This document shows positions 54,390 to 64,000 of a DNA stretch of 64,000 nt, piece after piece (the first letter of the stretch is position 1; every line of letters starts with the position of its first letter). Where the stretch lies: the NCBI RefSeq assembly GCF_040869045.1, contig NC_090321.1:139739689-139803688 (forward strand), written 5' to 3'. Made by a program: the position numbers and the translations under genes. The notes beneath the pieces were generated by a model. It did no database searches. It had not been told where the DNA came from and saw nothing but the letters and a program-made list of their open reading frames with translations. This DNA comes from Eurosta solidaginis (lineage: Eukaryota > Arthropoda > Insecta > Diptera > Tephritidae).

Positions 54390-55282
54390 CACGGTTGCCA
54401 CTTCATTCCTTTTGGAACTAAAATGGTCCTTTCCAACCCCATATGGTCCCCTTTTCTCAATTTTGGTTCTTTTTCGGCACGGTTTTGGTACGTTTATTTC
54501 TTTTTCACCGAAACTGAAACAAAAATTCAGAATACTGCTAATAAAATATTCCGCATATCTAGTATCCACATATAATTTTCAATTTACTTCAATGGAATTC
54601 TTACCACGAAAATTGCTCTATTAATAAAATGTAGCAGAACAATCACAACAACCTGGGAGATAATTTAGATAATTGCCATTAACTTTTGATGAAACAACGA
54701 CTAATCAGAAAAAGATTCAATTATTATACAGTTGAAACTTTTAAGACGCTTCATTTTTAATCTGAGTTCAAAACTCAAACTTACTGAATCTAGGCTCTGG
54801 TATGAAGTTTAAACTGTTAGGGAAAATGTAAGCATCTAAAAAATAGCCTTAACACAATTGCTTAGCTTCACTTACGATTTATTGAGTTTGCCGCAACGCA
54901 AATATTTTAACCGTTCCTTACTAAAACCTAACTGGGCTATACATTTTATTTCATTGCAATCAAGCAAAACTAGATTCACAACGTTTGATTGGTGAAATAC
55001 ATAGTCTTATCCTAGAAATTTGAAGATGTAATACCTAAAGGTACACTTTATTTTTTTGTGCAGTTTGAACTAAAGCCAAGTGTCTCCTTTATTAAAATTT
55101 TATATAGGAAACCAGTGAAACATCCTACAATTTTTTCTTTTTACAACAAATACGATACTCTAGTAACTTGCCGAATTGTTTGTATACCAATAAAATAAAA
55201 CTAAAATGTGGTCCTTTTTTTGAAGTCTGATCCTTCTTCGATGAATTTTGGTCCCAAATGAAAACATGGTGTGGTAACCGTG
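54390..55282 (+). mobile_element. hAT derivative B
   Basis: The termini are CACGGTTGCC and GGTAACCGTG. The target duplication TTTGAGAA (54382-54389) versus TTTCAGAA (55283-55290) shows one change. Length 893 bp, internally shorter than derivative A but at the same position in the same host repeat, so A and B descend from one insertion copied with its flanks. Confidence 0.9.
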
Positions 55283-55290
55283 TTTCAGAA

Positions 55291-55738
55291 TGCATGTGAC
55301 AAAGTTGCATTTTTCAGAACTACATTTTTTTTAATGAAATAGTAGTATGCAAGCGAATGACATAGTAGTAGACATTTACATTAATATTATGAACAAAGTT
55401 TAAATATAAAAATTTTTCTTTGAAATATAACATAACAGATGATGAGCACGAACCGCAGTTTCATAGACGCGTATTAGGCACAGCATAAGAAATATTGAGG
55501 CGTAGAGAGATCTTAGCTGCATGCCATATTTTGTAAGGGTTTACGAAGCTACGACTCGTGTGTATCTTGCCTAAGTTTAACTTTGTACGAGATCCAACAT
55601 TTTTAATTAATAATAAATTACACCTAAAGCACCTACGCTTAAGGTGAGTGTTGCGTCGTTTTGGAACTTTCGTTCCGTCTACATCTGAAGCGCCCAACGC
55701 CTTCATTTGTCTGGTCAACGCCCTAGATTGACGGGGAG
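55291..55738. repeat. Host repeat right of hAT B, paralogous to 37486-37900
   Basis: Shares long blocks with the flank of hAT A. It ends in GGTCAACGCCCTAGATTGAC and the purine tract GGGGAG before the TGTGATGACTAG fragment, as at 53300-53334, which places it at the border of the tandem duplication. Confidence 0.7.
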
Positions 55739-55855
55739 TGTGATGACTAGTACCTAGGACCTACCTAATTATTTTCTAGATTTTAATATTATTATTACTT
55801 CATGTAAGTATTGTTTTCAATAAACCGTTTAACTTAAAGTTTTTTTTTTAATTAT
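55739..55855 (+). repeat. LTR-like fragment (TGTGATGACTAGT family), copy 3
   Basis: The longest copy: TGTGATGACTAGTACCTAGG, then ATTATTATTACTTCATGTAA, CAATAAACCGTTTAAC and a T run. It is the start of the second unit of the segmental duplication and is interrupted at 55856 by the gypsy C solo LTR. Confidence 0.55.
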
Positions 55856-56373
55856 TGTTACGAATCTTAGCAACACTAAGAGGTACTGTCATCTCTGAGC
55901 GATGCTAAGCAGTGACTTGTATGCTCATCAATAGATTAATCATTATGTCTACACTTATGTACGTACACGCAGCGGAGAAGAGACGCACAAACACATGCAG
56001 ATATCTTATCTGAGATGCTCCCAAAAGTATGCAATTATAATTGTGGAAGTGTCGCTCACAAATACACGCGCATATGAGAAGCTATACACGTGCATCTGTA
56101 GTTATAATTTTATAGCAGTAACTAAGTAAATTCTGGAAGCGCCTAGAATATGCAACGAGGAAATCACAGATTATAAAAGGCAGCAACAGTAGAGGCGCTA
56201 CAATCAGTTTTTATTAAGCAAGCTATTGATTGTGAAGTATCAGTGTTATAGTGAAGTACTTTAATAAAGACCATTTTGCATTATTGAATATTGGAGTTAT
56301 TTACTCAACAGTTTAGCTATACGAACGTTAGCAGAAGATTTAGAATAAGCGGAATTGCACAAAATTCGTTACA
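55856..56373 (+). mobile_element. Gypsy C solo LTR
   Basis: It starts TGTTACGAATCTTAGCAACA and ends AAAATTCGTTACA, 518 bp, clearly homologous along its length to the LTR at 50550. It is flanked by TTAT and TTAC, a probable 4-bp target duplication with one change. The other duplication unit has the uninterrupted site near 53397. Solo LTRs arise by recombination between the two LTRs of a full element. Confidence 0.9.
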
Positions 56374-56431
56374 TTACTTTATTTCATAGAATAGTTTGAC
56401 TTACACTGCTTTTTTGCTTTGAAATCTTTTT

Positions 56432-59400
56432 TATACTCAGTTGAGACGAGCTCACAGAGTATATTAACTTTGATTGGATAACAGTTGGTTGTACAGGTAT
56501 AAAGGAATCGAGATAGATATAGACTTCCATATATCAAAATCATCAGTATCGAAAAAAAATTCGATTGAGCCATGTCCGTCCGTCCGTCCGTTCCTCTGTC
56601 CGTTAACACGATAACTTGAGTAAATTTAGAGGTATCTTGATGAAACTTGGTATGTAGGTTCCTGGGCACTCATCTCAGATCGCTATTTAAAATGAACGAT
56701 ATCGGACAATAACCACGCCCACTTTTTTGATATCGAAAATTTCGAAAAATCGAAAAAGTGCGATAATTCATTACCAAATACGGATTAAGCGATGAAACTT
56801 GGTAAGTGAGTTGAACTTATGACGCAGAATAGAAAACTAGTAAAATTTTGGACAATGGGCGTGACACCGCCAACTTTTAAAAGAAGGTAATTTAGAAGTT
56901 TTGCAAGCTGTAATTTGGCAGTCGTTGAAGATATCATGATGAAATTTGGCAGGAACGTTACTCTTATTACTATATGTCTGCTTAATAAAAATTAGCAAAA
57001 TCGGAGAACGACCACGCCCACTTTAAAAAAAAATTTTTTTTAATTAAAATTTTAAAAGAAAAGTTAATATCTTTACAGTATATAAGTAAATTATGTCAAC
57101 ATTCAACTCCAGTAATGATATGTTGCAACAAAATACAAAAATAAAAGAAAATTTCAAAATGGGCGTGGCTCCGCCCTTTTCCATTTAATTTGTCTAGGAT
57201 ACTTTTAATGCTATAAGTCGAACAAAAATTTACCACTCCTTGTGAAATTTGGTAGAGGCTTAGATTCTAGGATGATAACTGTTTTCTGTGAAAAAGGGCG
57301 AAATCGGTTGAAGCCACGCCCAGTTTTTATACACAGTCGACCGTCTATCCTTCCGCTCGGCCGCTAACACGATAACTTGAGCAAAAATCGATATATCTTT
57401 ACTAAACTCAGTTCACGTACTTATCTGAACTCACTTTGTATTGGTGTAAAAAATGGCCGAAATCCGACTATGACCACGCCCACTTTTTCGATATCGAAAA
57501 CTACGAAAAATGAAAAAATTGCCATAATTATATACCAAATACGAAAAAAGGGATGAAACATGGTAATTGTATTGGTATATTGACGCAAAATATAACTTTA
57601 GAAAAAAACTTGGTAAAATGGGTGTGACACCTACCATATTAAGTAGAAGAAAATGAAAAAGTTTTGCAGGGCGAAATCAAAAGCCCTTGGAATCTTGGAA
57701 GGAATACTGTTCGTGGTATTACATATATAAATAAATTAGCGGTACCCGACAGATGATGTTCTGGATCACCCTGGTTCACATTTTGGTCGATATCTCGAAA
57801 ACGCCTTCACATATACAACTAAGGGCCATTCCCTTTTAAAACCCTCATTAATACCTTTAATTTAATACCCATATCGTACAAACACATTCTAGAGTCACCC
57901 CTGGTCCACGTTTATGGCGATATCTCGAAAAGGCGTCCACATATAGAACTAAGGCCCACTCATTTTTAAAATACTCTTTAACATCTTTCATTTGATACCC
58001 ATATCGTACAAAAAAATTTTAGAGTCACCCCTGGCCCACCTTTATGGCGATTCCCGAAAAGGCATCCACCTATAGAACTAAGGTCCACTCCCTTTTAAAA
58101 TACTCATTAACACCTTTAATTTGATACCCATATCGTACAAACAAATTTTAGAGTCACCCCTGGCCCACCTTTATGGCGATATCCCGAAAAGGCGTCCACC
58201 CATAGAACTAAGGCCCACTCCCTTTTAAAACACTTATTAACACCTTTCGTTTGATACCCATATTGTACAAACGTATTCTAGAGTCAACCCTGGTCCACTT
58301 TTATAACGATATTCCGAAAAGGCGTCCACCTATTGAACTAAGGCCCACTCCCTTTTAAAATACTCATTAACACCTTTCATTTGATACCCATATACTACAA
58401 ACAAATTCTAGAGTCACCCCTGGTCCACCTTTATGGCGATATCTCGAAAAGGCGTCCACATATAGAACTAAGGTCCACGCCCTCTTAAAATACTCATTAA
58501 CACCTTTCATTTAATACTCACATCGTACAAACAAATTCTAGATTCACCCCTGGTCCATCTTTGTGGCGATATCGCGAAAAGGCGTCCATCTATAGAACTT
58601 AGGCCCACGCGCTTTTAAAATACTCATTAATACCTTTCATTTGATACCCATATCGTACAAAATAAATTCTAGAGGCACCCCTGGTCCACCTTTATGGCGA
58701 TATCTCGATAAGGCGTCCACCTATAGAACTTAGGCCCACTCCCTTTTAAAATTATCATTAACATATTTCATTTGATACTCATATCGTACAAACAAATTCT
58801 AGAGTCACCCCTGGTCCACCTTTATGGCGATATCTCGAAAAGGCGTCCACATATAGAACTAAGGCCCACGCCCTCTTAAAATACTCATTAACACCTTTCA
58901 TTTGATACACATATCGTACAAACAAATTCTAGAGTCACCCCTGGTCCACCTTTATGGCGATATCTCGAAAAGGCGTCCACCTATAGAACTTAGGCCCACT
59001 CTCTTTTAAAATTATCATTAACACATTTCATTTGATACTCATATCGTACAAACAAATTCTAGAGTTACCTCTGGTCCACCTTTATGGCGATATCTCGAAA
59101 AGGCATCCACATATAGAACTAAGGCCCACGCCCTCTTAAAATACTCAATAACACCTTTCATTTGATACTCATATCGTACAAATAAATTCTAGAGTCACCC
59201 CTGGTTCACCTTTATGGCGATATCTCGAAAATGCGTCCACATATAGAACTAAGGCCCACGCCATCTTAAAATACTCATTAACACCTTTCATTTGATACAC
59301 ATGTCATACAAACACATTCCAGGGTTACCCTAGGTTCTTTTTACAACATGGTGATTTTCCCTTACTTTGTCTCCACAGCTCTCAACTGAGTATGTAATGT

Positions 59401-59434
59401 TCGGTTAAACCCGAACTTAGCCTTCCTTACTTGT
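56432..59434 (+). mobile_element. DINE/INE-1-like element copy 6 (complete)
   Basis: It starts TATACTCAGTTGAGACGAGC, has a GTCC microsatellite at 56576-56604, twelve 130-bp units (57788-59335) and ends ACCCGAACTTAGCC, TTACTTGT. The paralogous empty site at 53456-53465 reads six T then ACAG, identical to the joined flanks here, so the insertion fell between two T residues and made no target duplication. That behaviour is described for Helentrons and their non-autonomous relatives. Confidence 0.9.
57788..59335 (+). repeat. 12-unit tandem array, 130-bp period
   Basis: CGATATCTCGAAAAGG-type phrases recur at 57788, 57918, 58048, 58178, 58307, 58437, 58567, 58698, 58828, 58958, 59088 and 59218. 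The unit order parallels the array at 26261, including the divergent unit with CGATATTCCG (58307 and 26911), but with two units fewer. Confidence 0.93.
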
Positions 59435-59559
59435 TACAGTTAAGTTTTATTACAATGTTAAAATATGTATATAATATCGATTTGCAACCAAATTTCTGAG
59501 AATAAACGCAGTAATATTTATTGTATACTACTTTTTTGCCTTGGAAAATGGATTTACTG

Positions 59560-60139
59560 GTTTATTGGTACTCGTTTTTAAACTGTTTTGTTACCGATAA
59601 ATTTTTAATATAATGTTCAATTTTTTCGCGCATATCTTTAGGAGAATTAAACTCAATTGTAGCTATTGCTATTTGCAACTCACGATGTTTTAAACCGTCG
59701 CGAATGTATTTTATAATTGTCCTTTTCACTTTTCACTGCTTTTTTCGTTTTGCATTCGCGTTGCACTTGACATTTTGTAATGAATTTGTGCGTCATTCAA
59801 TTCAAAACTAAATTTACTTTTTAACGCACTTGCCAAATCAGGCCAATTAGAGTAAAATGTTGGTGCAGCATTTAACCACATTCGTGCAGCACCTTTTAAT
59901 TTGCTGTACACTGCCAAAAGTAAACATTTATCACCCCATTCGTATGCACTTTTTGCATTGTCCACTCTATTAACAAATTGTGTCACTGTTAGAGATCTTT
60001 CGTTCGTTGGGTTAAACTCTGGTATTGTCTCAGCAATTTCTTTTACACTGGCATTTCTTCCCACCACTCTTATTGAAGTTTGATGTGACGTAACTATTCG
60101 CTCTTCATTTACGATAGAGCCCGTTGTAAATCTTACCAA
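59560..60139 (-). pseudogene. Minus-strand gypsy gag fragment, unit 2
   Basis: From 60139 leftward the frame reads VRFTTGSIVNEERIV, RVVGRNASVKEIAETIPEFN, WGDKCLLLAVYSKLKGAARM and SALKSKFSFELNDAQIHYK. It then breaks near 59726 after a small deletion that removes the GLGRRYGL segment, and GLKHRELQIAIATIEFN continues in another frame. It retains the amino end that unit 1 lost. No protease or pol follows. Confidence 0.85.
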
Positions 60140-61092
60140 GTAGCGCCACTAACAGCTGATCCCTGAAAATTCGCACATTCGCACGCACAGTTCTCGACTC
60201 AGTTAAAAAAAAAAAAACTTTAGATTATTTAGCTTAAATTTTAGAGTGAGATAATCCTTACCAATTGATGCATATATAGAATATGTAAGGCGTTTTTTTG
60301 TTATTAAAAGAATCTCTTTATTTATATAAAAGTCTTTATAATTTTTTTTTTTTTTGCAACTTTATTTTAACAATTTCATTCGTTTTTAAAGCATTTTCGT
60401 GCATATAAATATAACCATGTGCATATACGTTTTGACCGTTGTAAACTTTACCAAGTAGCGCAACTAACAGCTGATCGCTCAAAATTTGCACACACACACA
60501 AACATCACTAATGGCCGTATTACGGAAATCTTAGGGAAATTGAAGTTAAATTTTTAAACAGACATAAAATGTTATAATTTTGGAATATATAGCATCTAGG
60601 ACACTTTAATTGCAGTAATTGAAAGAAAATGTTTGCTTATACTCAAGTATTTAATTATTTTTTCTAAATTTATGTTTAATATTGATGCAATGATTGATCC
60701 AATGCAACTGTGGTCTTCCTACTGTTCTTTATTCCACTCCATTCGAGTGCCTATTTTCACGGCCTGCGAGTGCCTTCCACTCTATTCGCAACATAACCTC
60801 GAATTAAGCTGCCAAACTATATAGTAAACAATAGTTTTGACATTACATTTCATAACCGTTCGTATTTGCCATTCTCATTGTTTCTAAATTCGTAAACAAT
60901 GACTGCGGATATTCTGTGTGATTTTTCGAAAAAATTTATTACTTTTGTGAAATTGTATACTTAATCTATGGTATTGTGGTGGCCAAAAAACTTTTATGCA
61001 ACAATACTTCACCTCACAACGCAACAATGTATTTCGTAATGTCGAAGTACTTATGTGCATATGTATTTGATGTGGAAGCTTGCATTTGAGAA
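60140..61092 (-). repeat. Leader/LTR-like repeats, copies 3 and 4, with other host repeat
   Basis: 60140-60430 is the untranslated leader of the minus-strand gag (ACCAAGTAGCGCCACTAACA, GCGCACAGTTCTCGA-like). 60430-60500 repeats part of it. 60600-60850 is paralogous to 38850-39240 and contains the empty TTAA site of the MITE. 60840-61092 is the block in front of the hAT insertions. No ORF is convincing. Confidence 0.6.
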
Positions 61093-61290
61093 CACGGTTG
61101 CCACGTCATTCCATTTGGAACAAAAATGGTCCTTTCCAACCCCATATGGTCCCCTTCTCTAAATTTTGGTTCTTTTTCGGCACGGTTTAGGTACGTTTAT
61201 TTCTTTTTCACTGAAACTGAAACAAAAATTCAAAATACTGCTAATAAAATTTTCCACAAATCTATTATCCACATATAATATACTTCAATG
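61093..61290 (+). mobile_element. hAT derivative C (left end only)
   Basis: CACGGTTGCCACGTCATTCC follows TTTGAGAA, exactly as in derivatives A and B, but the sequence breaks off after about 200 bp, where it is fused to gypsy gag sequence. The right terminus and target duplication are absent. Confidence 0.8.
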
Positions 61291-61869
61291 AAATTCAATT
61301 GGAATTAAATTGTGTCACTGTTAGATAGCTTTCGTTCGTTGAGTTAAACTCTGGTGGCAATTTCTTTTACACTGGCATTTCTTCCCACCACTCTTATTGA
61401 ACTTTGGGGTGACGTAACTATACACTCCTCATTTACAATAGAGCCCATTGTAAATCTTACCAAGTACCACCACTAACAGCTGATCGCTGAAAATTCGCAC
61501 ATTCACGCGCACAGTTCTCGACTTACTTTCAAAAAAAACCTTCGATTATTTAGCTTAAATTTTAAAGTGAGATAATCCTTACTAGTTGATGTATATATAG
61601 AATATATAAGGCGTTGTTGTTGTTATTAAAAGAATCTCTTTATTTATATTAAAGTTTTTATCACTTTTTTTTCAACTTTATTTTAACAATTTCATTCGTT
61701 TTTAAAGCATTTTCGTGCATATAAATACAACCATGTACATATACGTTTTGACATTACATTTCATACACGTTCGTATTTGCCATTCTCATTGTTTCTAAAT
61801 TCGTAAACAATAACTGCGGATATTCTGTGTGATTTTTCGAAAAAATTTATTATTTTTGTGAAATTTTAT
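61291..61869 (-). pseudogene. Minus-strand gypsy gag start and leader, unit 3
   Basis: 61291-61460 on the minus strand reads VRFTMGSIVNEECIV and VVGRNASVKEIA, then loses frame near 61355. 61440-61869 is the leader/LTR-like block, as at 60120 and 35790. It ends at GTGAAATTTTAT, where LINE L5 begins. Confidence 0.7.
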
Positions 61870-61948
61870 GCCCCTATTACCGTTTACAACTCAACTTGGT
61901 TGGGTTGTAATTAAAACAACTCAATTTTAAGACAACTCAACTCCTGTT

Positions 61949-62454
61949 TTGTATTACGAATTACAACTAATTCGACGAAAATTTCGTTCGACTTTGGTGC
62001 CTTTGCCGAATGCTGATTCCCTATTGGATATCCTCTGCATTTCTGTTCATGGAGTTTCTACAATTTTAATTTGTGCTTCGTATATACCCCCTTCTAGTAG
62101 CGATTTACTTTATAAAGAGCATGTTGATAATATTTCAGCCTTAGCATCTAGCCATGAAAATGTTTGCGTAATTGGCGACTTCAACCTCAGTAAGTTAGAA
62201 TGGTCTACTTTTGACAATAGTAGAGGGCTTCTTCCAAAGTCTTCAAATGCGTTTGCTGAAACATATGTGATTGACGGTTTTTCAAGATGTGGCCTTAGTC
62301 AGATTAACAGTTTTAATAACAGTTTTCATAGAATATTGGATCACAGATTTTTTATTGATAACAAGAACTTTTGACTCCAGGAATGTCTGGACCCTTTGTC
62401 CAATCCTGTTCCACATCATGTTCCGCTGGTTCTGCATTTGGAATTGTATGAGTT
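61949..62454 (+). pseudogene. L5 ORF2 endonuclease (partial)
   Basis: ILICASYIPPSSSDLLYKEH and VCVIGDFNLSKLEW (GDFN intact) identify the EEP endonuclease. RILDHRFFIDNKNF is near the end of the frame, with a stop at 62374 or a frameshift near 62370. The next frame gives PLSNPVPHHVPLVLHLEL, where the usual SDH reads PHH. The amino third of the domain is missing. Confidence 0.85.
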
Positions 62455-62465
62455 TAATACTTACA

Positions 62466-62834
62466 CCACCGTGGTGTACTACGGCCACCGTGGTGTGATG
62501 GTAGCGTGCTCCGCCTACCACACCGTATTCCCTGGGTTCAAACCCCGGGCAAGGCAAGATCAAAATTTTAGAAATAAGATTTTTCAATTAGAAGAAAATT
62601 TTTCTAAGCGGGGTCGTCCCTCGGCAGTGTTTGGCAAGCGCTCCGGATGTATTTCTGCCATGAAAAGCTCTCAGTGAAAACTCGTCTGCCTTGCAGATGC
62701 CGTTCGGAGTCGGCATAAAACATGTAGGTCCCGTCAGGCCAATCAAGAGGAGCACGAACCAAATTGGAAGAGATGCTCGGCCTTAGATCTCTTCGGAGGT
62801 TATCGCGCCTTACATTTATTTTTTTATTTGTTTA
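62466..62834 (+). mobile_element. tRNA-derived SINE, copy 4 (complete)
   Basis: Plus strand. The target duplication TAATACTTACA lies at 62455-62465 and 62835-62845. The A box region is GTGATGGTAGCGTGC, the B box GGGTTCAAACCCCG, and the T-rich tail TTTATTTTTTTATTTG. At the 5' end CCACCGTGGTGT occurs twice 23 bp apart, a small 5' duplication. It interrupts L5 ORF2 between the endonuclease and the linker; the host frame (EFNTY then IEVEDTI) closes over it. Confidence 0.92.
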
Positions 62835-62845
62835 TAATACTTACA

Positions 62846-64000
62846 TAGAGGTAGAGGATACAATTTCCAAGTTTTGTTTTAAAAATTATGATGTTGATAT
62901 GGTTAATGCAGCAATTGACTGTACTGATTGGGATACGCTATTTACTGAGGTTGATGCGACCGGTTGTTTAAATATTTTAAAGAATAATCTAAATTGTATT
63001 TGTAGTGAGCGCATTCCCAAAGCAAAGAAAAGAGTTTACAAAATTCCTTGGTTCACGAAGGAGTTGAAAAAACTTAAGAATCTGAGAAACAAGTTTTTCA
63101 AAAAATTTAAAAATTCAAGGCTTTCTTTTTACAAAGAAATGTATATAAAATATTTGAACGAGTTTAAATCGTTGAGCAAAGTCTTGAAGCATAACTATAT
63201 GAGAAAATTCGAAGAGGATAATAAACTGAATCCGAAAGCTTTTTGGTGTTTTGTGAAGTCTAAAAAATCGTGTTCGGGTATTCCCTCTGTTGTATTTTAC
63301 AAGGATACACAACCTGATTCAGCATCAGTTGCTGCAAATCTTTTTGCGGATTTTTTCAACTCGAATTTTCAGGCCGACTCTAATTTGAGTAGTAGTTATT
63401 TTTACAGTGGCTTTGGTGCTAGTGGTTCCGCACTAAACTTTGGGGCTCTTGAAATCTCTTTAGACGATGTTGAACTGGGGATTCGTGAAATCAATTTGTC
63501 GTCCCAGACTGATGTTGATGGTTTGTCGTCTCACCTTTTTAAGAATTGTTCAGCTCTCGCCTACCCAATATGGCTGCTTTTTAATAAATCTCTTGGGCAA
63601 GGTGTTTTCATTGACGCATGGAAAATCTCTTTTATTACGCCAATTTTTAAATCTGGCAATAAAAATGATATCACCAATTATCGTCCAATTTCTAAAATTT
63701 CGACTATCTCGAAACTTTTTGAATGTATAAAAAAAATAAAATTTTCTTTGCCATTAGTCGTCTCCTCTCGGTAGACCAGCATGGTTTCATGTCGGGGAGA
63801 TCAACTACCTTTAATTTAGCAGTTTTCTCCGAATACTGCATTGAGGATTTAATAACCGGGCCCAAGTTGACACAGCGTATACTGATTTTTCGAAAGCGTT
63901 TTGATAAAGTTAATCATCGTATCTTATTATCGAAGTTACGGTGGTTTGGCTTCCACTCAAGTTTTTTAAGCTGGATCAAATCGTATCTCTCAAATCGATC
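62846..64000 (+). pseudogene. L5 ORF2 linker and reverse transcriptase (runs off the window)
   Basis: The frame resumes right after the SINE target duplication: IEVEDTISKFCFKNYD, VYKIPWFTKELKKLKNLRNK (linker) and VKSKKSCSGIPSVVFYKDT. RT: SSQTDVDGLSSHLFKNC, WKISFITPIFKSGNKNDITN and YRPISKISTISKLFE. A frameshift near 63735 precedes HGFMSGRSTTFNLAVFS, and another near 63890, inside motif A, leads to KVNHRILLSKLRWFGFHSSF. The YADD motif lies beyond the window. An apparent ATG at 62764 lies in the SINE and is not the true start. Confidence 0.88.

Larger units (their letters stand above)
61870..64000 (+). mobile_element. LINE L5 (jockey-like), 5'-truncated, continuing past the window
   Basis: Begins within or just before an endonuclease domain, is split by a SINE at 62466-62834 and reaches RT motif A at the window end. 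A short hairpin (TTACAACTCAAC against GTTGGGTTGTAA) lies at its start, 61886-61912. It inserts into the leader-like repeat. No ORF1 is present. Confidence 0.85.

Noticed and set aside
62764..63774. A 336-residue protein starting at 62764
   Set aside because: The first codons are in the SINE (reading MEEMLGLRSLRRL); the real frame comes from the endonuclease upstream of the SINE.

Overview
This is repeat-dominated eukaryotic DNA: AT-rich, mostly transposable-element (TE) sequence in various stages of decay, and I see no gene that I would call a host gene. The families point to a higher fly (Diptera, Brachycera). They include jockey/CR1-like LINEs whose ORF1 carries a PHD-type zinc finger, an RTE/BovB-like LINE, two Ty3/gypsy families (one resembling the mdg3/micropia group), hAT transposons, and INE-1/DINE-like elements with a GTCC microsatellite core. 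A tephritid fruit fly is my best guess, from recalled similarity of the repeats; it is not proven here.

Layout. (1) 1-10811: a minus-strand DINE-like element with a 130-bp tandem array, split by a LINE (L1; 1339-9921). L1 is itself split by a 3.1-kb hAT-like element (3286-6395, with its own palindromic insertions) and by two SINEs. (2) 10812-21247: a heavily deleted gypsy (family C, copy 1) split by a PHD-type LINE (L2; 11946-20182), which is split by an RTE-like LINE (L3; 14025-17222). (3) 21248-23483: a LINE 3' fragment split by a 680-bp palindromic MITE. (4) 23484-29411: a DINE split by the same palindromic MITE, which is split by a second complete DINE carrying 14 tandem units. (5) 29412-35445: a 2.3-kb non-autonomous repeat, a truncated SINE, a diverged minus-strand DINE, a 150-bp tandem repeat and a LINE tail.

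(6) 35446-41000: gypsy-related leader repeats, two short hAT derivatives with perfect 8-bp target duplications, and two inverted-repeat MITEs. (7) 41000-51053: gypsy B (SAP/gag, RT-RNaseH, truncated integrase), with a tRNA-like SINE/foldback insertion in gag, fused to gypsy C copy 2 (gag, protease, RT, integrase, 3' LTR). (8) 51054-53050: the 3' half of a hAT transposase gene with one intron on the minus strand, and a truncated DINE. (9) 53050-61869: a tandem segmental duplication carrying minus-strand gypsy gag and a hAT derivative; the second unit received a solo LTR and a 3-kb DINE, while the first unit keeps both empty sites. (10) 61870-64000: a jockey-like LINE interrupted by a SINE and running off the window.

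No element looks autonomous: every long reading frame has stops, frameshifts, internal deletions or altered catalytic residues. The value of the window is its readable insertion order, reaching four levels deep, and its paired empty and occupied sites. I did not find a coherent new enzymatic system. The nearest things to something undescribed are the 3.1-kb hAT-like element with about 490-bp terminal inverted repeats and an unrecognised 101-residue ORF, the DINE elements with expandable 130-bp arrays, and the tRNA-like foldback in gypsy B gag.
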